Below are positions 8,260 through 17,290 of a DNA stretch of 64,000 nt, piece by piece. This DNA is from an uncultured Bacilli bacterium (GTDB lineage: Bacteria > Bacillota_I > Bacilli_A > RF39 > UBA660). The position numbers were made by a program, and so were the translations under genes. Numbering within the stretch: the stretch's first letter is position 1; each line of letters opens with the position of its first letter. The notes below the pieces were generated by a model, which worked only from the letters and a program-made list of their open reading frames with translations, did not search any database and was not told the DNA's origin. The DNA lies in contig CAKOLH010000001.1 in the NCBI GenBank assembly GCA_934096105.1, positions 99,154 to 163,153 of the forward strand, given 5' to 3'.

Positions 8260-8940
8260 ATGTTAAAATTACTTAAAAGAATTATTGCTAGACTTAATTA
8301 TTTGTTTTTTGTAGGTAGTACTGATATATTACCAGAACCCTTAAGTAAAGAAGAAGAAGAAAAGTATGTTAATATGTTTTTAAATGGTGATATGACCGCA
8401 AGAGATAAACTTATAGAACATAATCTTAGATTAGTAGTATTCTTGGCTAAGAAGTATGAAAATACGAAGATTGATTTAGAAGACTTAGTATCTATTGGTA
8501 CTATAGGTCTTATTAAAGGAGTTAATACTTATCAAAATGATAAGAATATTAAACTAGCTACTTATGCTTCAAGATGTATTGATAATGAAATACTTATGTA
8601 TCTTAGAAAGACGAAGAAAAAGAGAACTGAAGTCTCTTTTGAGGATTCTTTATCTTTTGATTCTGAAGGTAATGAACTTCATTTAGAAGATGTTCTTGGT
8701 ACTGATGATAATATTGTTACTAAGCCTATTGAAGATGAACTTGATAAGAAACTTATGTACAAAGAAGTATCTAAATTAGGTAAGAGAGATAAAGAAATTA
8801 TTGAACTTAGATATGGTCTTAATGGTAAGAAAGAAATGACTCAAAAGGAAGTAGCTAATATGCTTGGTATATCACAGTCTTACATTTCAAGAATAGAAAA
8901 GAAAGTTATTAAGAAATTATCTAGTATTATTAAATTATAA
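8260..8940 (+). CDS. sigE: RNA polymerase sporulation sigma factor E (precursor)
   Basis: This is a 226-residue sigma-70 family factor with an N-terminal hydrophobic/amphipathic pro-sequence (residues 1-28, MLKLLKRIIARLNYLFFVGS) that is removed to activate it. Region 2 is well conserved (EHNLRLVVFLAKKYENT, EDLVSIGTIGLIKGVNTY, KLATYASRCIDNEILMYLR), as is region 4 with MTQKEVANMLGISQSYISR. These are close to sigma E of the mother cell rather than sigma F/G. The adjacent SpoIIGA strongly supports the identity. It has an ATG four bases after the spoIIGA stop and is followed by a terminator shared with mgtC. Confidence 0.92.
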   Translation: MLKLLKRIIARLNYLFFVGSTDILPEPLSKEEEEKYVNMFLNGDMTARDKLIEHNLRLVVFLAKKYENTKIDLEDLVSIGTIGLIKGVNTYQNDKNIKLATYASRCIDNEILMYLRKTKKKRTEVSFEDSLSFDSEGNELHLEDVLGTDDNIVTKPIEDELDKKLMYKEVSKLGKRDKEIIELRYGLNGKKEMTQKEVANMLGISQSYISRIEKKVIKKLSSIIKL

Positions 8941-8964
8941 AAAAGAGCCAAGGCTCTTTTTATA
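8940..8964. terminator. Bidirectional terminator sigE / mgtC
   Basis: AAAGAGCC pairs with GGCTCTTT across a two-base loop, flanked by A and T runs. It lies between two converging genes and can serve both strands. Confidence 0.85.
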
Positions 8965-9667
8965 ATTCTTCATCTTCATATATAGATTTTTTACTTTCTT
9001 TATTTAAACTAATTGATAATACTTCTTTCTTACTAGATAATTCATTCATTAGATTTTTAGTTAGTTTATCATTTAAAGCATTATCTAGTATATAGATACT
9101 TAGTTTTTTATCATTATTATCAAGAGTAGTTATTTCAGTACTATCTATTCTTCCTTCATTATCTTTAATTACTTTCTTAGTTAATTCTTGTAATTTATCT
9201 AAGTCTTTTTTATTACAAGTAATACTAAAATGGTATACATTATAAGTTCCTTTACCACTTAAGAGATTAATTCTACGATTAAGACTTCTTAAGACAATAT
9301 TAGTAAAGAGAATGAATAGTGTGCCAGTAGCGGCTTCAAAAAGAAGATTCGCTGCACAAAGAATACCAATAGCTGCACTACACCAAAGAGTAGCCGCAGT
9401 AGTTAGTCCTTTAACATTCTTAGAGTCTTTTATAATTACTCCTGCTCCTAGAAAACCAATACCAGCGACTACTTGAGCCGCTATTCTAGTAGTATCACTC
9501 TTAGGAAACTCAAAAGAGAAGTTTACAAATAAGAAAGAACCTAAACTAACTAATATAACAGTTCTAAGTCCAGCCTTTCTTCCTCTAAACTGTCTTTCGA
9601 CACCAATACAAGCACTAAGTAAAAAGCAAACTAATATTTTTAGTAAAAATTCAATATGATAATCCAT
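8960..9667 (-). CDS. MgtC/SapB family membrane protein
   Basis: The N-terminal 135 residues contain about five membrane helices with family motifs CIGVERQFRGRKAGLRT, VAGIGFLGAGVI and GLTTAATLWCSAAIG. A cytosolic ACT-like C-terminal domain follows, ending in a charged tail. MgtC proteins are linked to growth at low magnesium and to control of ATP synthase or phosphate uptake in other bacteria; which of these applies here is unknown. It is one of only three - strand genes in the window and stands alone, facing sigE, with a typical TAGGAGAAT ribosome site upstream. Confidence 0.93.
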   Translation of the reverse strand: MDYHIEFLLKILVCFLLSACIGVERQFRGRKAGLRTVILVSLGSFLFVNFSFEFPKSDTTRIAAQVVAGIGFLGAGVIIKDSKNVKGLTTAATLWCSAAIGILCAANLLFEAATGTLFILFTNIVLRSLNRRINLLSGKGTYNVYHFSITCNKKDLDKLQELTKKVIKDNEGRIDSTEITTLDNNDKKLSIYILDNALNDKLTKNLMNELSSKKEVLSISLNKESKKSIYEDEEL

Positions 9668-9735
9668 TTTTATTCTCCTATCAATAGTATTATAGCATGG
9701 ATATTTTAAGATGTAAATTAATGAGATAAAAATTC

Positions 9736-9764
9736 TTGATAAATATTTAGCAATATAGTATAAT
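9736..9764 (+). promoter_or_regulatory. Promoter upstream of the 9.8 kb operon
   Basis: TTGATA (9736-9741), a 17-base spacer and TATAAT (9759-9764). It is positioned to drive the genes from 9795 to 13122. Confidence 0.7.
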
Positions 9765-9794
9765 AATATTGTATTAGATAAGAAGGAGATATGT

Positions 9795-10268
9795 ATGAAA
9801 GAGTTTTTTAAGAAGATTAAAAATTGGGCTAATAAAAATAAAGGATTGGCTATTATTATTGCTTTAACAATAGTATTATTATTAATATTATTAATTATAT
9901 TTTTACAAATGTTAATTGGAGGTTCTTCTGATAAGTATGGTAATAGATTAGATGGTATAGATAAAGTTAAGATTAGTAATGAAACGTTTGAAGGTGTTAA
10001 AAAAGAAGTTACCGATACAGAACTTACTGAAGATGTAAGTACTAGAGTACAAGGTAAAATAGTTTATACCACGATTACTTTAAAGAGTGATACTTCAAAA
10101 GATAAGGCTAAAGAGATAGCTAGTGCTACTCTTGATAACTATAGTGAAGATGAACTTAAGTTTTATGATTTTTCATTTTTCTTAAAATGGAAAGGTGAAG
10201 AAGGGGATACTGTTGTTACTGGTAATAAACATCATAGTTTAGATAGTATTACTTGGACAAATAATTAG
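9795..10268 (+). CDS. Small membrane-anchored hypothetical protein
   Basis: The 157-residue protein has a basic N-terminus, one strongly hydrophobic helix (residues 18-42), and a hydrophilic domain of about 110 residues probably outside the membrane. I do not recognise the domain. The C-terminal part holds two aromatic-rich strands (FYDFSFFLKWKGEEGD, HHSLDSITWTNN). The start follows AAGGAG. It is the first gene of a likely operon with the GGDEF-like sensor and the YihY protein, ten bases upstream of the former. Confidence 0.6.
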   Translation: MKEFFKKIKNWANKNKGLAIIIALTIVLLLILLIIFLQMLIGGSSDKYGNRLDGIDKVKISNETFEGVKKEVTDTELTEDVSTRVQGKIVYTTITLKSDTSKDKAKEIASATLDNYSEDELKFYDFSFFLKWKGEEGDTVVTGNKHHSLDSITWTNN

Positions 10269-10278
10269 GAGATAGATT

Positions 10279-12306
10279 ATGAAGAAGAGAAATAATAAGA
10301 CAATAATTTTAATTGTTATTGGAATATTTTTTATAGTATTATTTGGTATATTTATACTTAACTATAGTAAAGATGATGCTAGTTTTTCTATATTAGAAAA
10401 GAAATGGATAAGTGACAATACTAGTAATATTATTGATGTTAGTGTATATAATGATGTTCCTGTCTATGGTAATAAAGGTAAGGGAGTTATATTTGATTTA
10501 CTAAATGATTTTACTGATAAATATAAAATTAATTTTAATAAAGTTTCTTATCTTAGTAGTTCTAGTTCTAATTTAAAAACTACAGCATTTAGAATATTAA
10601 ATAGTAATACAGAACTTACTGATAATGATATTTTACTTTATGAAGATAGTTATGTTTTAGTTACTAATAGAGATGATGCTTATATTGATAGAATAACTGA
10701 TATTGATGGTATTGAAATTGCCGTATTATCTTCAGATATTAGTTTTGTATCTAGTTACTTAAGTGACGCTAAAAAGGTTAGTTATGTATCTAAAGATAGT
10801 TTAGAGGAAATAGAAACTTCAATTAAGAATAAAGAAGTAGAATATGCAATGATACCTTATAATATGAACTTAGATTTTATATTAGAAAATGATTTAAATA
10901 TTGTATATCATTTAAATGATATTGCTAAGAAGTATGTACTTACTATTGAAAATAAAACTTTCTTAAATATTATGAAGAAATTTTATAAAGAGTTTGGTAC
11001 TAATATGCAGACTAATTCTTATAAAGAACACTTTTTAGATGAGTATTTCTTAGATAAAAATATTAGTGAAGCAGATAGAATGGGGTATAATGCTAGTTCT
11101 TATACTGTGGGTTATATTACTTATATGCCATACACTGATACTGAAGAGAAAGAACTAGTAGGTACTTTGTCTAATTATTTAAGTGGATTTGAAGATATAT
11201 ATGCAGTGGACTTTAAACTTAAGGCTTATGATAGTATTGAACTATTAAAGAAAGATTTATCTAATGGTACTATAGATGTTGCTTTTGCTAACTTTAATAC
11301 TAATGGTATGAATATTGATACTTTATATACTCCTTCATTATTTAAAGAAGAATATGTTGTTTTATCTAAAGATAAATTTGTAGTTAATTCTATTAAGAGT
11401 CTTAGAAATAAAGAAGTATCTATATTAAAAGATAGTTATATTAATGATTTGGTTACTGCGAGTGGTATTAAATATAGAGCTTATAATAATACTGATGATT
11501 TAATTAGAAATGTTAGTAGTGATACAGTATTAGTAATTGATAAAGATACTTATGAATATTATAGGGCTAGAAAACTTAATGATTTTAATGAATTATATAG
11601 AGGAGTACTTCCTTATCAATATAAATTCGTAATTAGAGATGTTAATAAAAATACTTTATTTGCAGATATGTTTAGTTATTATGTATCTACGGTTAATTAT
11701 GATGAAGTTAGATTTAATTATAATACTAGTACTAAGTTATATGATTATACATTACTTATTACTTTCCTTATTACTTTATTTGTTATTCTTTTAGCTATTT
11801 TCTTAGTATTTATAATTAAGAAAAAGAAAAATAAGAATGATATTATTATTACTAATAATGATAAGTTAAGATATATTGATGCGATGACTTCTTTGAAGAA
11901 TAGAACTTATTTAAATAGTAAAATTAAAGAATGGGATGAAAATGTTATATATCCTCAGGGATTTGTAGTAGTAGATCTTAATAATATTAAATATATTAAT
12001 GATAATAAAGGTCATGAAGAAGGAGATACTGTTATTAAGAAGGCTGCAAGTATTCTTATAGTTAATCAGGAGGCTAATACGGATATTATTAGAACTGATG
12101 GTACAGAATTCTTAATATATATGGTAGGATATAGTGAGAAAGATGTTGTAGCATATACTAGAAAGATATATAAGGAACTTAAAGAATTACCTTATGGATT
12201 TGGAGCCACTATTGGATATAGTATGATAATGGATGATGTTAAGACAGTAGATGACGCTATTAATGAGGCTACAATTGATATGAGAAATAAAAAAGAAAAT
12301 CATTAG
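10279..12306 (+). CDS. Membrane sensor: two substrate-binding-like domains plus degenerate GGDEF
   Basis: The protein has 675 residues: an N-terminal anchor helix (residues 8-28), two tandem solute-binding-like domains similar to SBP_bac_3/PBPb sensors (about 50-245 and 270-475), a second membrane helix (about 490-518), and a cytosolic GGDEF-like domain (about 530-675). The latter keeps DLNNIKYINDNKGHEEGD, but the signature reads RTDGTEF (from residue 605) in place of RxGGDEF. Cyclic-di-GMP synthesis is therefore doubtful, and the domain may bind nucleotide or act as a signalling scaffold. No EAL domain is present. The genes on both sides are closely spaced. Confidence 0.82.
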   Translation: MKKRNNKTIILIVIGIFFIVLFGIFILNYSKDDASFSILEKKWISDNTSNIIDVSVYNDVPVYGNKGKGVIFDLLNDFTDKYKINFNKVSYLSSSSSNLKTTAFRILNSNTELTDNDILLYEDSYVLVTNRDDAYIDRITDIDGIEIAVLSSDISFVSSYLSDAKKVSYVSKDSLEEIETSIKNKEVEYAMIPYNMNLDFILENDLNIVYHLNDIAKKYVLTIENKTFLNIMKKFYKEFGTNMQTNSYKEHFLDEYFLDKNISEADRMGYNASSYTVGYITYMPYTDTEEKELVGTLSNYLSGFEDIYAVDFKLKAYDSIELLKKDLSNGTIDVAFANFNTNGMNIDTLYTPSLFKEEYVVLSKDKFVVNSIKSLRNKEVSILKDSYINDLVTASGIKYRAYNNTDDLIRNVSSDTVLVIDKDTYEYYRARKLNDFNELYRGVLPYQYKFVIRDVNKNTLFADMFSYYVSTVNYDEVRFNYNTSTKLYDYTLLITFLITLFVILLAIFLVFIIKKKKNKNDIIITNNDKLRYIDAMTSLKNRTYLNSKIKEWDENVIYPQGFVVVDLNNIKYINDNKGHEEGDTVIKKAASILIVNQEANTDIIRTDGTEFLIYMVGYSEKDVVAYTRKIYKELKELPYGFGATIGYSMIMDDVKTVDDAINEATIDMRNKKENH

Positions 12307-12315
12307 GTGATTTAA

Positions 12316-13122
12316 ATGAAAAATATTAAAAAGTATATTAAGAAGATAATTGAAATTCTAAGTTTGAAAGAACTTAGAATTTTACCTGCTTATTTAGCCT
12401 ATAGTTTTGTACTGGCTAGTATTCCTTTATTTACAATAATTGTTATTGTAGCAGGTAGATTTAATATATCTATTGATACAGTAATTAATTTAGTTAACGA
12501 GGTACTTCCTGGATATGTTAGCACCACTATTACTAATGTTATATCAGGTAAGAATTATGATTTATCTATTGGCTTTTTAAATCTTATTACTTTCTTTTTA
12601 GCGGTAAAGGGTACTTATTCAATTATTAATGCTTCGAATAGTTTATATAAGATAGATAAGACTTCGCCAGTTAAAGATATACTTAAATCTGTATTGATAC
12701 TATGTATTATTATTGGGATATTGTTATTCTTAATTATTGTACCAATACTTGGTGATAAGATATTAGAACTATTTAGAAATTATAATTTATTTAAAGATAT
12801 TATTGATAACTTAGTACTTATATATAGAGCTATTAGATGGCCTTTAACTTTCTTAATGATATTCTTTAGTGTTAAATTAATATATGTATTAGCACCATCC
12901 GTTAAAGTAAAGGGTAGTGATACTACTATTGGGGCATTTATTACCACTATTGGATGGATATTATTTACTTTGATATTTGGATATTATATTAAGTATTTTA
13001 GTAAGTATGATATTATATATGGAGGACTATCTAGTATAACAGTGTTATTAATATGGATTTATGCTTTATGTTTTATATTAGTACTTGGTATTGTTATTAA
13101 TACTCTTAAGTATAATAAATAA
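12316..13122 (+). CDS. YihY/BrkB family membrane protein
   Basis: The 268-residue integral membrane protein has about six helices and the family features: an N-terminal AYSFVLASIPLFTI stretch, a middle LAPSVKVK segment, and a C-terminal GGLSSITVLLIWIYALCFILVLG. YihY proteins were once annotated as RNase BN, which is incorrect for the membrane family; the true function is unknown, with transport suggested. The gene follows the sensor gene by nine bases and is the last of this operon. Confidence 0.9.
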   Translation: MKNIKKYIKKIIEILSLKELRILPAYLAYSFVLASIPLFTIIVIVAGRFNISIDTVINLVNEVLPGYVSTTITNVISGKNYDLSIGFLNLITFFLAVKGTYSIINASNSLYKIDKTSPVKDILKSVLILCIIIGILLFLIIVPILGDKILELFRNYNLFKDIIDNLVLIYRAIRWPLTFLMIFFSVKLIYVLAPSVKVKGSDTTIGAFITTIGWILFTLIFGYYIKYFSKYDIIYGGLSSITVLLIWIYALCFILVLGIVINTLKYNK

Positions 13123-13141
13123 TATTTTTGTTATAATATGT

Positions 13142-13270
13142 ATGGATACATTAAATAGTATTACTTAGTATCCATTCACAGACTATTATTAAAATAATAT
13201 AGTAATACTATTGTCTCCTTATAATGGAGTCTTATGACTTAAGTGAGTTTAAAGCTCACTTTTTATTTTG
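13142..13270 (+). other. Structured intergenic RNA candidate with terminator
   Basis: ATGGATAC (13142-13149) pairs with GTATCCAT (13168-13175). The loop holds AATAGTATTACT (13154-13165), which is perfectly complementary to AGTAATACTATT (13201-13212), so a pseudoknot or a switch between two folds is possible. A CTCC/GGAG hairpin and then AGTGAG/CTCACT with a T-rich run (13242-13270) follow. A TATAAT at 13132-13137 could start a short transcript. This could be a small RNA, an attenuator or only a complex terminator. Confidence 0.45.
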
Positions 13271-13351
13271 GTTTACACTTAAGATAAAAAATAATTATAA
13301 TATGTAGAAAAATGTCTAAAAAAATGTTATAATGTATAAGAGGTAGAGTAT

Positions 13352-15787
13352 ATGAAGAGAGTTTTATTTACAATTGTATTATTTTTATCTTTTTGTATTA
13401 GTGTTAATGCTCTTACAGGGTATGCTTATTGTCCTGATGATAATAATCCTGTTAATATGAGAAAGGAACCAAGTACAAGTAGTGATTTGATAGGAAGTGG
13501 TATTACTTGTAAGGATACTGTAGAAATATTAAATGAAAATCCTGGAAGTGATTGGTACCAAATAAAATATAAAGATTTAACTGGATATGCCTCAAAAAAA
13601 TATATTAAATTAAATAAAACTGTTGAAGAAGATGGCAAAGTAATATGTATTGAAGATACTTCACCATTACAAATGTATAGTGATTTAAATAGAAAAAATA
13701 AAATTAATGGTGGTGCACTTAGTTGTGGTACTAAGGTAAAAATACTTGATAGAAATGCTGGCCCAGATGGTAAAAAAATATGTTCCACTAGTTTATATAA
13801 AATAAAATATGGTAATTTAGAAGGATATGTCTGTGGCAAGTATATTGAAAGAGATGCAAGTAGTATAGATTTAAATACTGATGATTTAAAGAAATATCGT
13901 GAAGAACTTAGTAAGATATTTCCAGAAAGTTATTTGGATGATTTAGTGAAATTACATGCTATGTATCCCAACTGGGAGTTCCGTGCTTTTAATACTGGAT
14001 TAGATTGGAATACTGTTATTGAAAATGAAAGTGTAGTAGCAGGTAGAAACTTAGTTTGGTATAGTTATGGTGAAGGTTATCGTAGTAAAGAATCTTATAG
14101 TTATAATTATGCTACTGATGAATATTATAGACATTATAAAGAGGTCAACTGGTGGTATGCTTCTCCAGAAGCAGTAGCTTACTATATGGATCCAAGAAAT
14201 TATTTAGATACTAAAAGTATATTTGCTTTTGAATCTTTATCTTATGAGTCTTCTTTTCAAACTAGTAATATTGTAGATAAAGTACTTGGCAATACTTTTA
14301 TGCCAAATGTTTATAAGAAATATAGTAGTAATCCTTATACAGATGCCTTTATGGATGCTGCGAGCACTTATGGAGTTAGTCCTGTTCATTTAGCAAGTAG
14401 AATAAGACAGGAACAAGGTATTAATGGTTCTTCGACAGGTCTAGGTACTTATAAGGGTTATGAAAACATATTTAACTTTTATAATATAAAGGCTGTTGGT
14501 AATGATCCATCAGTAGCATTATTATGGGCTAAGGGTGGAGTAAACGGTACTTTAACATCTTATGGTAGACCTTGGGATAGTCCTTATAAGTCTATTGTTG
14601 GTGGTGCTAAATTCTTAGGTGAAGATTATATTAATATTGGACAGAATACTTTGTACTTTGAAAAGTTTGATGTTTCAAGAAGTAGTGGCCGCTATACACA
14701 TCAATATATGCAAAATCTAACTGCTCCTTTATCAGAAGCCTCTACTACTTATAATAGTTATAGTGGAATTAATGGTCTTTTCGATGAATCTTTAGTATTT
14801 ATTATACCAGTATATAAAAATATGCCTAATACTAAAGTGGAAGCTCCTTCAAATAAGAATCCTAATAGTTATTTAAAGAGTATTAAAGTTAATGATAAAG
14901 AAGTAGATGGCTTTGCTTATGATAAGCTTAACTATAATATAGAAGCTGATACTGGAGTAAGTAGTGTTAAAATTGAGGCTACATCAATTAATAATAAGGC
15001 AAGTATTAATGGACTTGGTACTATTAAATTAGAGAATGGTGACAATAAAATAACTATTAAAGTCACGGCGGAAAATGGTAATGTAACTAATTATGTTTTG
15101 GTTATTAATAAGAAAGAAAAAGAAGAAAATATTGATGTACCTGATAGTAATACTATTACTAATATTGTTATAGATAATACTGATTTTGTATTTAATAAAG
15201 ATACTTTGAAATATGATATTGAGACTGCTTTTGCTAGTAGTAAACTAAATATTAAATATTATATTGGTAATGATGTTAAAACTAAAGAAATAGATTTAAT
15301 AGTAGGAAAGAATATTGTTAATATTGGTAAGTATACAATAAATATTACTAGAAGTGATATAGCTATTGGTACTGCTCTTAATAATTCTGGTATTAAATAT
15401 AATAATAGTTATATATATGGAATTAGTTTAAATACTGGTACGGATAGTTTAATTAATAATGTTAAAAAGATTAGTGATACTTTATCTATTTCTATTAAAG
15501 ATAAGAATGGTAATAATTCTTCAATATTTAAGACTGGTGATAAAGTTGTTATTAAGTCTTCTCTAGAAGAAAAGAATTATGAAGTACTTATATATGGTGA
15601 TGTTAATGGTGATGGTGTTATAGATAAACTTGATTATTTAGCAATACTTAGACATTATTATGGTTATAAGAAATATGATGGAGTATATAAAGAGGCTGCT
15701 GATGTTAATAAAGATGGTGTTATAGATAAACTTGATTATTTAGCAGTACTTAGAGACTATTATGGATATAAAAAGATAGTTCAGTAA
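13352..15787 (+). CDS. Secreted glucosaminidase with SH3, beta-sandwich and dockerin-like domains
   Basis: The protein has 811 residues. A signal peptide (residues 1-20) is followed by two bacterial SH3-like repeats (about 24-165), then an endo-beta-N-acetylglucosaminidase domain (about 190-490) with SRIRQEQGINGSSTGLGTYK and FNFYNIKAVG, a cadherin-like beta-sandwich (about 505-590), and a further beta domain. The end is dockerin-like, with two Ca-binding repeats GDVNGDGVIDKLDYLA and ADVNKDGVIDKLDYLA. It probably cleaves peptidoglycan glycan strands at the cell surface and docks to a cohesin partner that is not visible here. The gene starts a two-gene set with the next one. Confidence 0.85.
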   Translation: MKRVLFTIVLFLSFCISVNALTGYAYCPDDNNPVNMRKEPSTSSDLIGSGITCKDTVEILNENPGSDWYQIKYKDLTGYASKKYIKLNKTVEEDGKVICIEDTSPLQMYSDLNRKNKINGGALSCGTKVKILDRNAGPDGKKICSTSLYKIKYGNLEGYVCGKYIERDASSIDLNTDDLKKYREELSKIFPESYLDDLVKLHAMYPNWEFRAFNTGLDWNTVIENESVVAGRNLVWYSYGEGYRSKESYSYNYATDEYYRHYKEVNWWYASPEAVAYYMDPRNYLDTKSIFAFESLSYESSFQTSNIVDKVLGNTFMPNVYKKYSSNPYTDAFMDAASTYGVSPVHLASRIRQEQGINGSSTGLGTYKGYENIFNFYNIKAVGNDPSVALLWAKGGVNGTLTSYGRPWDSPYKSIVGGAKFLGEDYINIGQNTLYFEKFDVSRSSGRYTHQYMQNLTAPLSEASTTYNSYSGINGLFDESLVFIIPVYKNMPNTKVEAPSNKNPNSYLKSIKVNDKEVDGFAYDKLNYNIEADTGVSSVKIEATSINNKASINGLGTIKLENGDNKITIKVTAENGNVTNYVLVINKKEKEENIDVPDSNTITNIVIDNTDFVFNKDTLKYDIETAFASSKLNIKYYIGNDVKTKEIDLIVGKNIVNIGKYTINITRSDIAIGTALNNSGIKYNNSYIYGISLNTGTDSLINNVKKISDTLSISIKDKNGNNSSIFKTGDKVVIKSSLEEKNYEVLIYGDVNGDGVIDKLDYLAILRHYYGYKKYDGVYKEAADVNKDGVIDKLDYLAVLRDYYGYKKIVQ

Positions 15788-15797
15788 AGGAGTAAAA

Positions 15798-17111
15798 ATG
15801 AAAAAGAAATATATTATTGTTAGTTTAATTAGTTTTATATTATTTAGTAGTGCAGTTAATGCTGCGAGTGTCAGTATTAGAGCAAGTAATACTTCAGTAA
15901 CTAGAGGTAATAGTGTTACTGTTACTGCTACTGTTAGTAGTGATAGTCCTCTAGTAAGTATCGAAGGTACACTTATGTGTAAAGGGGCTGGAGTATCTTC
16001 TGGAGTAGATATGGCTTTTGATGATAGTAGTAATAGTATTTACTCTAAGTCATATAGTACAACAGTTAAACCTAGTAGTTCTGGTACAATATCTTGTAGT
16101 GTTACTTCAAGTAGAATTACAAATATGGCTAGTGATAGCTGGCAAAATCTAGGAGATAAAACAATTAGTATTAAAGTTAGTGAACCAGTATACATACCTC
16201 CAAAAACTTATAGTAGTAATAACTATTTAAAATCTTTGGAAATTGAAGGTTATACTATTGATTTTAATAAAGATACTAATGAGTATAGTATTGAAGTACC
16301 TAATGGTACTGAAAAAGTTAATATTAAAACTTCTTTAGAGGATACTAAGGCTAAAGTATCTGGTGACGGAGAAGTTAGTATTAGTGAAGGTACTAATAAG
16401 TTAGAGGTAAAAGTAACTGCAGAAAATGGTAATGAGAGAGTTTATATTATTAATGTTACTGTTAAAGAGTTAGATCCAATTGAAGTGACTATTAATAAAA
16501 AGAAATATACAATAGTTAGAAAAGAAGGGGTAATTGAGAATATTCCAGAAAATTATGAAAAGTCTTCAATTAAGATAGGAGAGGATGATATTCTTTGTTA
16601 TAAAAATACTAAGACTAATAATATATTAATAGGTCTTAAGGATGAAAAAGGAGAAGCTAAGTTCTATTCTTATGATGAAAAGACTAAGAAATATACTTCA
16701 TATAATGGATATAAAATAGGAGGATTATATTTAAATATTATTACTATGCCAAGTGATAAAATACCAAGTGGTTATTCTAAAGTATCATTTAAATATGAAG
16801 ATAATAAGTTAGAAGGATATCAATTAATTGATAAGAGTGGTACTTATGCCGCTGATGACAGTGTTAAAGGTAGTGATTTTTACTTACTATATGCTGTTAA
16901 TGAAACTACTGGAGAAACTAGTACTTATGTTTATGATAAACTAGAGGGTACTATTCAGAGATTTAATACTAATATGATGCTTGCTTATAAGGAGAAGGCT
17001 GATAACTATTTATTATATTTCTTACTATCTTTAGTAGTACTTGCTACGACCGTTATTACATTTACCATTGCTTTAATGAAGAAAAAGAAGCATAAAACTA
17101 AATTTGCTTAA
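15798..17111 (+). CDS. Surface-anchored beta-sandwich protein
   Basis: The 437-residue protein has a signal peptide (cleavage likely after AVNA, residue 25), an Ig-like/BIG-type N-terminal domain (about 25-130), and a cadherin-like beta-sandwich domain (about 140-225). The latter has the same SYLKSI/NYLKSL to VTAENGN pattern as the upstream glucosaminidase. A membrane helix near residues 410-430 is followed by a basic tail. No sortase motif is present, so the helix is the anchor. It is ten bases downstream of the glucosaminidase gene and may hold or organise that enzyme at the membrane, which is inference. Confidence 0.75.
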   Translation: MKKKYIIVSLISFILFSSAVNAASVSIRASNTSVTRGNSVTVTATVSSDSPLVSIEGTLMCKGAGVSSGVDMAFDDSSNSIYSKSYSTTVKPSSSGTISCSVTSSRITNMASDSWQNLGDKTISIKVSEPVYIPPKTYSSNNYLKSLEIEGYTIDFNKDTNEYSIEVPNGTEKVNIKTSLEDTKAKVSGDGEVSISEGTNKLEVKVTAENGNERVYIINVTVKELDPIEVTINKKKYTIVRKEGVIENIPENYEKSSIKIGEDDILCYKNTKTNNILIGLKDEKGEAKFYSYDEKTKKYTSYNGYKIGGLYLNIITMPSDKIPSGYSKVSFKYEDNKLEGYQLIDKSGTYAADDSVKGSDFYLLYAVNETTGETSTYVYDKLEGTIQRFNTNMMLAYKEKADNYLLYFLLSLVVLATTVITFTIALMKKKKHKTKFA

Positions 17112-17141
17112 TATAATATAGTATCATTATGATTAATGAGA

Positions 17142-17180
17142 AAGAGAAACATAAGTGTTTTATGCTTCTCTTTTTTTATA
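17142..17180 (+). terminator. Terminator after the surface protein gene
   Basis: AGAGAAACATAA pairs with TTATGCTTCTCT (one mismatch), followed by seven T. Confidence 0.8.
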
Positions 17181-17186
17181 TTATTT

Positions 17187-17240
17187 CGTAAGAAAGACCT
17201 TAGGCTTTCTTACGCCTTTAGAGACTACAGGCTCTAAAGG
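17187..17240 (+). repeat. Paired hairpin with bulged-A loops (copy E)
   Basis: Stem 1 is CGTAAGAAAG with CTTTCTTACG around ACCTTAGG. Stem 2 follows immediately: CCTTTAGAG with CTCTAAAGG around ACTACAGG. Both stems are perfect and both loops have the A-CY-NNN-GG pattern. It stands between a terminator and the apbE promoter. Confidence 0.8.
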
Positions 17241-17252
17241 AATAAAATATGA

Positions 17253-17281
17253 TTTACTTTTTACTAGTAATTTGATACAAT
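17253..17281 (+). promoter_or_regulatory. Promoter of apbE, close to its start codon
   Basis: TTTACT (17253-17258), a 17-base spacer and TACAAT (17276-17281). The predicted first transcribed base is near 17288, where GTGATGAATATG begins, so the transcript would be leaderless or nearly so. Confidence 0.6.
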
Positions 17282-17290
17282 TATATTGTG

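Noticed and set aside
8250..8260. Mycoplasma-type genetic code (TGA as Trp)
   Set aside because: TGA is used as a stop, for example at the end of spoIIGA, and Trp residues are encoded by TGG throughout.
13426..13839. - strand frame opposite the SH3 region of the glucosaminidase
   Set aside because: It is a shadow; the + strand shows clear signal peptide and SH3 repeats.
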